Source: Corydoras sp. C115 (lineage: Eukaryota; Chordata; Actinopteri; Siluriformes; Callichthyidae). Taken from it: a stretch of 64,000 nt of DNA. Shown here piece by piece: positions 22,501-33,087 of this stretch. Every line of letters starts with the position of its first letter. Position 1 is the first letter of the stretch. Position numbers and translations under genes: made by a program. Location: contig JAFMOC010000170.1 of assembly GCA_019802505.1 (NCBI GenBank), forward strand, positions 502,501-566,500, given 5' to 3'. The notes under the pieces were generated by a model. That model was not told where the DNA came from, ran no database searches, and saw only the letters and a program-made list of their open reading frames with translations.

Positions 22501-25500
22501 CCCGCACGGACACGGGGAGAACATGGAAACTCCACCCAGATTGGGGTTCCTAAAGGAGAACATGCCAACCACTAAGCCGCCATGTGTGATGACATCATTA
22601 ATAATTAATAATTAATAATAATATTTTGTATGAACCTGCATTTTTTTTCTCTTTTTTTCGGTTTAATCCGACCCCACAGTGACCTGTATCCATGGCAACG
22701 GCGGCTGCCAGCACCTGTGCGAGGACACAGAGCGGGGGCCCGTGTGCAGATGCCACGCCCGGTACACGCTGCAGGGGGACGGTCGCTCCTGTGTGGGTGA
22801 GCTATGACATCACGCTTGTTTTGCACTTTCCTTCGAATCTAATCTCAACGAACTTGCAGGTGATAGGGATCATAGATGCCCCCCCCCCCAAGATGGTGAG
22901 GGGCAACAGTTGGCACTCGCGCGTTTCCTCGCTGCCTTCGTCCCGCATTGTTCTATATCTCGCCGTCTTATCTCGCCCTTTGAGTGCAGATCGCGGGCGG
23001 CGGCGGCTTGGGGGCCGTGAGGGAGGTCCGAGCCGACATGTACTCATCTGTGTGAGATTTTAAGCGTGGACTCCGCAGTGTCGGCTCTTTATCTAGACGT
23101 CAACGATGTGGTCCGGCTTGTTTGAGCTTCATCTTCGGGTTTATTAAAGAGATAAACAAAAGCGGCTGTTTTCATTAATTAATTGAATATTTACCTTCGT
23201 TAGCAGACGCTCAGTCCCAGCTTTTGGATTGAAGCGGATATAAAGTATAAATTGTTTACTCTGTTGGTTTCCGTGTCCGTGGTTCTGCTTCTCTTCATGG
23301 TTTTTATTTCTCTCTCTCAGAACGAGACGAGGTTTCCGCCGCTGGCCCCGAGCACAACGCCACGTCGCTCGCCGAAGTGGACAAGCGCGTCAAGCGGCGG
23401 CTGCTCATGGGTAACGACGCCGCACGGACACAGACCCGATCCCTCAGATCAGTGATGACACCTTTATTAGAGCCGCAATGGGGGAATTCAAAGAGGGAGG
23501 AAGATCAAAGGGAATACGGTGGGAAATTCGCCCAATCCGACGAGCGGAAACCTCGTAATGATTACGTTAGCTCAGTGAGCAGACGGCGAGGAGACTTACA
23601 TGTATCCCGACTTGACGGTTTGGCTTTGATACAGCTTGATACCCCTGGAGCAATGAGGACTAAGGGTGTTCCTCAAGGACCTCATTGGGAACTCCAGTAG
23701 ATTTTGGATTTGAACCCACAACCCGTGGATTGTTGGCCCAAGACGCTTACCACAAAGCTACCACACCCAAAAAAAACCTAGTCATAACTCCTCAATGTCT
23801 TCATCGGAAATGTCTTGCATGTGTACATTGTATATCCCAACGTTCCGTCGGGACAGGTGGGTTCCCCCAAACCCCGGCTTCTCGTTGAGACGAGATTAGA
23901 CCAAGGAGCCAAGACAGGGAAAAATGGGAGCGCATCCTTTAACGAGAGGGTCATTATTATCAGGGTTAATAAGCTGCGACGGGGGACGGCAGAACCCGGC
24001 AGACACGCACCACGAGAGTACATACAGGAAGGGCGGTTCCCATTCCTCGGGGTTTAGAGCAAAGTGTGAAATGGCTGAGAACCGATGATGCCTCGCCTCA
24101 TATCTCTCACTCCCGTAAAAGTGTCCTGATGCCAGCGTGGTGAATTTCACACGCCGTCAGCCGGCGGCTCGGCCTTTTGCTCCCGCAGCTCCGTGTGGAC
24201 GAGACCTGGACGAAAAGGTGATCGGGATGAATGGATGAGAGTCTGGAAAATATGGGCGTGGCAGCTCCATGGTCAGGGGTTGAGGGGTTAATAAGAAGGT
24301 TGCCACCGTGGACTCCAACAGACAACCATCAAATCCAGACGTTTATACGTCCATCTGTCCTTTATCCTCCGCTTTATTCTCTACTGGGGCCGCGGGGGGG
24401 AGGGGGTGTTCCCCATGCTGGGGAACATTTCGGGCGCTGGGCAAACACACCCAGGACAGGGGGCTATCTATCACTGGACACACTAACTCACACAGACACA
24501 CTCTATATGGGGCAACTTGGAGAATTCAATTCACCTTGAATCCATGTTTTTGGACTGTGGAAGGAAAACCGGAGAACCCGGAGGAGACCCATGGGGAGAA
24601 CATGGAGACTCTACCCCGATTGGGATTCAAACCGGTAATCCCCAGCGCTGAGAGGAGAACATGCCAAACCACTAAGCCACCATGCCACCCTCCCTTTTTA
24701 TAAGTTACTTTGCAGAATGAGATCATGTGATGATCATGTAACACCCCCCCCCATACCCCCCCCCCCCCCCGTCCCGCATCCTGATGACCCAACAGGATGT
24801 AAACACTCGGGTCCTCCAGTCCGGACCTGTAAGCGGAACCCACACATTTGTTAACGTTGAGATGAATTTCTAAAGCATCTGTCAGCGCAGACGATCTGCG
24901 CAGACGCCTGCACCGCAGCGTTTATGTACACAGTGCCGCTCTGCCGGCTGCACAGCGCAGAACCGCGGATTAGACGGAGCCCGAGATATTTACTCAACTC
25001 TGCAACGAGGATTACGGATGTCTCCACCGCCAAGGTGTGGAGCACTAATCACGCCGAGCTCGTCCAGACAGAGGACGCCGTTACGTCCACCCCGCAGCCG
25101 CCACCCGTCCTCCTCCACCCGCATCAGAGCTGAGACATGTCACCTAAATATATAAGTTGGTGGCATGGTGAGCATGTGCTCCTCTCAGTGCTGTGGTTCC
25201 AGGTTCGAACCCCGATCTGGGTGGAGTCTCAATGTTCTCCCTGTGTACACATGGGTTTCCTCTGGGTTCTCCGGTTTCCCGCGCTCCCACAGTCCAAAAA
25301 CATGGATTCTACTTATAGTGTCTGTGATGTCATGGACTTTCGTACCGAGTTCTAATGATGCCTCGGAAACCCTGTTCGGATCCCGTTCTCTAAACTGTCT
25401 TCTACGTACCGTGTGGTTGTGATCTTTCAAACCCTCATGTTCCGCCGTGAATTCTGACGTTGCAGAGACGTGCGCCCTGAACAACGGTGGCTGCGACAGC

Positions 25501-25646
25501 GTCTGCAAGGACACGTCCACCGGGGTCCGCTGCAGCTGCCCCGTGGGGTTCACCCTGCAGCCCGACGCCAAGAGCTGCAAAGGTTCGAAACCCGGAACCC
25601 GTTACCGTTTCAGAATTCGGAACCTGAAACTTTGTGACTGAGGGCC

Positions 25647-25690
<44 letters not shown>

Positions 25691-27438
25691 GTGTGTCTGT
25701 GTGTCCACAGACATAGACGAGTGTGAGCTCCACAACGGCGGCTGCGACCACTTTTGCAGGAACACCATCGGCAGCTTCGAGTGTAACTGCCGCAAAGGAT
25801 ACAAACTGCTGACGGACGAGCGCTCGTGCCAAGGTTCGACCTGTACTCTATCTCTCTCTCTCTCTCTCTCTCTGTCTGTCTCGCTCTCTCTCTCTCCGGG
25901 GCGGTGTGTTTGTGTGCAGACAGACTTGGGCCGGGAGATAAGACGGGGTGGGAGTCTTTTAAAAGGTGCCAGTATCGACTTGCAGGCGTCCTTTGAAGAT
26001 CTTTAACGTGGGCGAGCATAAAGGTTGCGCATGAATCCGTTTGGGTAAAGCACACAGTCCCCCCCCACACCACCACCACCACCCCCACCCCCCACACCCT
26101 CGCTGGAATGCACCTCTCCCTGTTATTATTGACCGATGTGGTTCGGGTCGCTTCGTTTACCTTCGTTAAACCGCGCGCGCGCCGGACGTCGTAATTAAAG
26201 CGCCTGTGAACGTCTGCGTAACGAACTCCTTCCCTCGTTACAGACATCGACGAGTGCTTCTTCGAGAGGACGTGCGACCACACGTGCGTGAACTCCCCGG
26301 GAAGCTTCCAGTGCGTGTGCGGCAAGGGCTACACGCTCTACGGGCTGGTGCGCTGCGGAGGTAAGACACACCTGACCCACAGTCCATGCTCTAAATTGCC
26401 CCATATGGTGTGTCTCTGTGAGTGAGTTTGTGTCCAGTGATAGATTGGCATCCTGTCCTGGGTGTATCTGCCCAGCGCCCGAAACGTTCTCCTCTGGATG
26501 GGAAACTCCCCCCCCCCCCATGACCCTAGTAAAGGATAAAGCAGAAGATAATGAATGAATAAGTACGTGGGGCGGCACAGTGGCTTAGTGGTTGGCATGT
26601 TCTCCTCTCCGTGCTGCAGATTCAGGTTTGAATCCCAATCTGGGTGGAGTTTCCATGTTCTCCCCGTGTCCGAGTGGGTCTCCTCCGGGTTCTCCGGTTT
26701 CCTCCCACAGTGCAAAAACATGGATCAAGGTCAATTGAATTCCCAAAATTGCCCCATATAGAGTGTGTCTGGGTGAGTGAGTGTGTGCCCAGTGATAGAT
26801 TGGCTCCCTGTCCTGAGTGTATCTGGCCAGCACCCGAAATGTTCTCCCCTGGATGGGCACGGAGAAACACCCCCCCCCCGTGACCCCAGTAGAGGATAAA
26901 GCGGAAAATAATGGATGGATAATTAAATGAGAGGTTTGTTTCTGAGGTCATTGGCGTCCACTGGTTTTTCAGATATCAACGAGTGCAGCGTGAACAACGG
27001 CGGCTGCTCGCACCTCTGTGAGAACACGGTTGGGAGTTTCCAGTGTCAGTGCCACGCCGGGTTCAAGCTGCACTGGAACCGAAAGGACTGCATCGGTAAG
27101 AGAACCCCGCAGAACGAACACTGAAACAGGAGATACTTGAAGTCTGCATTCTGACTCGTGCATCCGCCTGCTCGTCCTAAAGCCACTAACTCGAACCCGG
27201 ACGCTCTGCTCCCCCTGTCCCTGCCCTCTCTGTCTCTCTGGTTGTGTTCTTTGTTCCACCGTGACTCTTTATCTGTGAGGATGTTGTGATTTTTCTGCTC
27301 TCAGAAGCAGAGGGTTCTGCAGGCGCCGCCGTCCTGGCCAAACCCATTCTGAACTGCAGTAAGCAGGGCGGGGTGGAGCACTGCTCCCTCACCTGCCAGA
27401 GCCAGGGCAACATCACCAGCGGTGCGTCTTTCCCCCCC

Positions 27439-27482
<44 letters not shown>

Positions 27483-30400
27483 TCTCACTCGTCCGGTCTG
27501 ATGCCTTTTCCTTGGCTGTGTTACATTTCCAGGGGCCAGAGATTCCTACACGGTGACCTGTGGATTGTCTGGAGGACAGTGGAATGACAGCGGGCCTCAC
27601 TGCCAAGGCAAGTTCATGCATGTGCTCGTTTCAGCTCCTCACCTCGGTGGGATTCACTCCACCTATTGGAAACACGGCGGAGGACGATGTGCACCTCGGC
27701 TTCTTGGACTAATATCATATATATTATTGAAATAAACTTGCCCTCGTTCTCCACAGGGATGGACCCCTCCTGTACGGGGCGGATCAAAACCATCGCCACC
27801 TTCAAGCCGGTGCAGGGGCGGTGCCGCCTGAAGCGTCAGGACAAACTGACGGAGAGCTTGAACATCGCGCTGTCAGGTAAACACCGAGGACGGAGGAGAA
27901 CCCGCTGCCCCCTGCGGCAGCACGTTTTCTGGACTGGTTCGCAGGGTTTTCCCTGGCGTCTCCTCGCGGCACCATGGCTATCATGCCCATGGTCCATAGC
28001 TCGTCCGAACTCACCGGCGTCGCATTCTCTCTGTCCTCAGACAAGCGGTCGTCCACCGAAAACGTGCAGCTCAGCTTCGTGAGGCTGCACTGCAGCTCGT
28101 CGGGGAACCGGCAGCGCAGTCGGCATGGGCGCAAGGCGGTGGACGACGAGGGCGCCTCCATCACTGCGCTGTTCGAGCTGGACGTGAACCCAGAGGAGGT
28201 AACAGGTTGGTTTCGCTGCAGCATGCGTCCCTCGCCGCATCAGAACGCTGGCTTGCCGCTGTCTCCCTGCGCCGTTCCTCTGACTAAAAACCGGCCGCCG
28301 GTCGAAGTATCTCCTGTTTAGAGACCGCTAGAACGTGCCGGGCTCTCTGTCGCTCTGTTGCCGTGTCGTTATGAAGCATCTCTCTCAGCAGAGAGCTGTG
28401 ACCTGGCCTGCGTGAGGCGCCGTTCCGAGAAGCGTTTCAGGAAGACCATCCGGACCCTCCGCAAGTCCTTCAACCGGGACCAGTTCCACCTGCACTTCGC
28501 CGGCTCTGACTACGAACTGGCCAAGAAACAGGTCCGGCCCGCCGGCGGCGCCGAGCACTGCGGCCTGCTCGACAAGAAATGTGGTGAGTGACTCCGCCCA
28601 CTCCTCGATTCCACAGTTACTCTACTTTATGTACTCAAAAAACGGATACCATCTTGAATACCTGTCTGGTCTCCCCTGTTCTCACCGGGCCTATCCCATG
28701 GTTTAAGGTACGGAAGATGGAGTGTGAGGCTGAAGAACCTGAAGGTGAACTGATTTTAAGAAGCTTGTTAACATGTGTAATGGTTCCAGCAACCTCATGG
28801 AACCAATTTATCACTGATATTCCGATTGAACCTTCTTCTTGAGGCCTTTTTGGCGTGATTACGTATGAGCTGCTATGGGTAACTGCCCCGTTTCCAGCTG
28901 CAGTTTGGCACTGCAGGTTTTTCCTCCGAGGAATAAAACACTTAAAGGTCTCAGGAGCCGCGGCCAAGCCGTTCGCATGGATACCGCATTGTTTCCCATC
29001 CAGATAAGGCATTTAGAGAGGCGACCTTCCAAAAGGTCTGCCTGGGACAATGGCTCCTTTTATGATACTATCATATGGCTGGAGAAGTCCATTAGCTTTT
29101 TAAAGACCTAGTGTCAACACCACGAGGGACGAGCCTTGGAGCCTTGTAACTTTGGAACCTTGGAGCCTTTGAGCCTTGGCGCCTTGGCTTCCACTCTCAG
29201 CCTGGCTGCCTCCTGCACTCCTCCTGGGCTGTGGTTGGCTAAATGACGTTTAATAGCCTTGCAGTCGTCCACCAATACTCCGTCCTTCTTGCCAACCTCA
29301 TGCCAGCGCTCACCCGCTCAGTTCCTCAATGTTCCTACGTTCGTTTCAGGACATGGTTATGCAGGAGGAGGCTCCGAGAGGTTCAGACGTACCCTTTCAG
29401 AGAGGCAGCTCTAAAGGATGCATTAACCCCCAGCTCTTAAAGGAGCTATATTTTCTCGGCTGAGTGCCTCCTCCCCCACCGCCTCCTCTGAGTGTAGTTC
29501 AGCCCTTTCAGTTTGCCCACTCTATTGTAAAGCCCCAGAAAAGCTGCAGGAATGGGCGAGAACAAAACGACAAAAAATCCCCAACATCAGCAAAGAACTT
29601 CACTGGGGGAGAGCGGGGTTTATTAGTATTCTGCAGGACGCCGCCAGGCCCCGGGAAATCAGCCGCCGCCATCGTAAGCTTTTCCACTTCCACATATCAT
29701 TAGAAAATTGGGAGAACCCGAGACGGGAACCCAAAGTCCACCGACCTCTCGATTTACAAATGAGCGACTTCTGCACTTTAAAGCAGCATTTTTATTCTTG
29801 CAGCAGAGGACCTGGAACTCATTCCCGAAATATATTAATGTACATTACGTTCCTTAACGACTTATTGACACAGAACTGTCCAGACTTCAGCTATAGATAG
29901 TTTCCCCAATGTTCTCATGAACGTTGGACTTTCATAGTGACTTCATCCCTTGGATGGTTTGTTTAAACCCAACTGCCTTCCACAGTCTCACACTGTGGCG
30001 TCGTTAAAGATGGGGTAAAGTTTGTAAATAAAAATTTTAAGTGTTTTTATTCGGTTCCTGAATTTTACGTTTGTATTGTTATGATTTTGGGTTGTCCCAG
30101 TAGTGCAGTCCATTCTGCCTGAGATCCCCACCTCCAAAAGACCCGATGGTTGATTAATTAAAGGTTTTAATTGCCTGTGGGTGTTATGACGTATCTGAAA
30201 ATTAGCATACGAGCTCTTTAGGTGTTAAACTCTTTACTAAATTAATAAAAATTGGGACATTTGCGTGATCTCGTCTTCTGTTGAGGATGTAAACACCCTC
30301 CTGGTTCTGGGACATTGGGGCTTTGAGATGTTTGGCTCCTAAATCGATGCCAGGCGATGGTCGGGGGTGTTTGTTTTCATAAGGGGGGCATTTCAGGCCG

Positions 30401-31274
30401 GCTGTTGATTCAAGCGGGCAGTTTAAGTGCCAAATTCCTCTTTAGGACGGGCTGCTCTGCGTGACCCCAGTCAGCGGAGTGCTTGAGAAAATTGACTTCA
30501 GCGACACCATGGGAATCAATTAGCATCAGCTGTTTGGCGCTTTTCGGAAGGGTGCAGGCAGCGATGGGGCGCCTCTCAATGGGGGGATTCACAAATCCTG
30601 ACCCCTTTTATTGGGTTCAGCTCCTTACCGCTGTGATACCACAGTGTTTGCCTATGTCATCAAATAGGAAAGAGTCCGGGGGACTTGAATAGAGGTGAAA
30701 GGTCCTTTAAACCTCTTTGGGGCCATCAGTTTGAGGACTCAATACAATCACCCACTTTGCATTTGAAAAGCTTCAAGGTTTTTCTCTCTCTCTCTCTCTC
30801 TCGCTCGCTCTCGCTTTCTCTCTCTCACCACTTTCTCTGTTACTCACTCTTTTCTTCTTGTCCCCTGGCTGTGGAGTTCCTTTAGATAAAGGCCGGCTCG
30901 AGACAATGCGACGGTGGCTGTTCGCGGTCGTTCGGCAGAAACAAAAGGAGAGAGAAAGAAAGCGACGGCGGCGGAGTTACTCTCTCTTTTTTTTTTTTTT
31001 TTTTTCTGTTGGTCGAGGCTTCGCATCCGAGCGTTTCATCGAACATTAGATCACACATCATACAATTAAACACTTGCGCCTCAAAAAGGTGCCAGTGGGA
31101 CGTGGAGCTTACAGAGCCCTTTGAGAGCACCTGCCGCCGCCGCCGCCACCGCGGTATAATTTCATCTCCACAAAGCAAACATTAAAAGCGGCTCCCTGTA
31201 ATCAGGCTTTATGGGTTCTTGTGAGGTAAAGGTTGAAATCACAGCCTAGTCGTGTGGGAGATTACGACGGGACA

Positions 31275-31305
<31 letters not shown>

Positions 31306-33037
31306 TGTGTGCACCAAGCTTTTGATGTGTGCGGTGTCATAGCTGTGATGTGTCCTCGTTTTTTTTTTCCCGTCTTCTGAGCAGAACTTAACAGAGTTCT
31401 CCCCCCCCCGCAGTGAGCTGTGCTCCTGGAACGTACCACGATGCCGACCAGGGGCGGTGCGTCCCCTGTCCTGCCGGGACGTACCAAGACGAGGAAGGCC
31501 AGGTATCGTGTGAGCAGTGCCCGGGACTGAAGGGGAGGGCCACCTCGAGGGCCACGGGGGCACGGAGCATCAGCGAGTGTGGAGGTGAAACCCGTCAGGA
31601 GGTTTTTTAAGATTCATTCAGCTTTCTGTGAATCGTTTGGGCTTTTTTTCTGTTAGTTTAACAAAAAATACAGTTCGGTGTCCTGAGTTCGAGTCCCATC
31701 ACAAAAAAAAACATGCAGTTAGGTGTATTGTGGATTTAAACGACCCCTGGCTGTGAAACCTGGTGTCCCTGCATTTCCTTCCTATAAGGACTTGAGTTTC
31801 TGTTTCATAATTCAGATTATTAATTAGATTATTATTAATTACATTATTATTAATTAGATTATTATTATATTTAAGTTTGTTTCTGGCTCTGGGATCTGAG
31901 CGTCTCTGCCGCTGATGTTTCGTCCTGAAGCCTCGTCTGATTTCTTTGAATCTCAGATATTTTCTTTCCTGAAGTTGACTCACATCCCGGGTTTTTGTTT
32001 GCGGAGTGAGAACGCTCACCTGCCCCCGATAACGATCGCCGTGCAAACAGCCGGCGGTGAGCGACCGCGTGAAGATGGAGGGATCCTGTAGATATTCTTA
32101 GAAAAGGAAAACACAGCCTTTCCCTTCCACACACGATGTTATCTCGAGTTGGTCTCCAGTTAGACAAAACAGGAGGTGGAACCGCGGCCGCCTTTGATGG
32201 GCGTCACCCGGGGGCCGCCTGATGATCGACCTGTTTTCTTTGCCTGACAGCGGTCCGGGTTTGTTCTCCGTTTGCAGGACAATGTTCCGCCGGACACTTC
32301 TCTCACGACGGCCTGGTTCCCTGCCGACCCTGTGCTCGGGGAACCTACCAGCCAGAAAGGGGGCGCACGTTCTGCTTCCCCTGCGGCGGGAATCTGGTGA
32401 CCAAACATGACGGCGCTGTGTCCTTTCAGTCCTGCGAGACCAAAGGTGAGGGTTCCCCTGCCTCATCCAGGGGAGAACGTTTCGGGCGCACCCAGGACAG
32501 ATACACCCAAGACAGGACGCCAGTCTATCACTGGGCACACGGGCACACACTCACACACACACACACACACACACTCACTCTATATGGGGCAATTTGGAGC
32601 ATTCAATTGACCTTGATCCATGTTCTTGGACTGTGGGAGGAAACCCACGCGGACACGGGGAGAACATGCAAACTCCACCAAGTTTGGGATTCGAACCGGG
32701 AATCCCCACCGCTGAGAAGAGAACATGTTAAACCACTAAGCCACCGTGCCGCCCCAACTATTCTACATATAAACAAATTCATATTGTTTCTAACCAGCAG
32801 AGGGCAGCACTAAACCTACTGTAGCTCGTCTTGTAGAATAACGTGTAAAATGAAAACACTACAGACTGAATGTGTTGCGTTCTCTTCGGAACTTAACGAG
32901 TTTTAGTTTATTATAATTAAACTTTATTTAAACTCTGAAGGCTGATGGTGAAGAGAGGATGGTCATGTGACGTCATTTCCTTTATAATCAAAACCCGGCT
33001 GATTTGTGATTTTCGCAACTGTCTGGTCTGTAACGGC

Positions 33038-33087
<50 letters not shown>

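Noticed and set aside
25435..26325. 296-codon open frame on the minus strand
   Set aside because: It is antisense to three scube2 EGF exons and crosses a CA array. GC-rich EGF exons leave the opposite strand open by chance.
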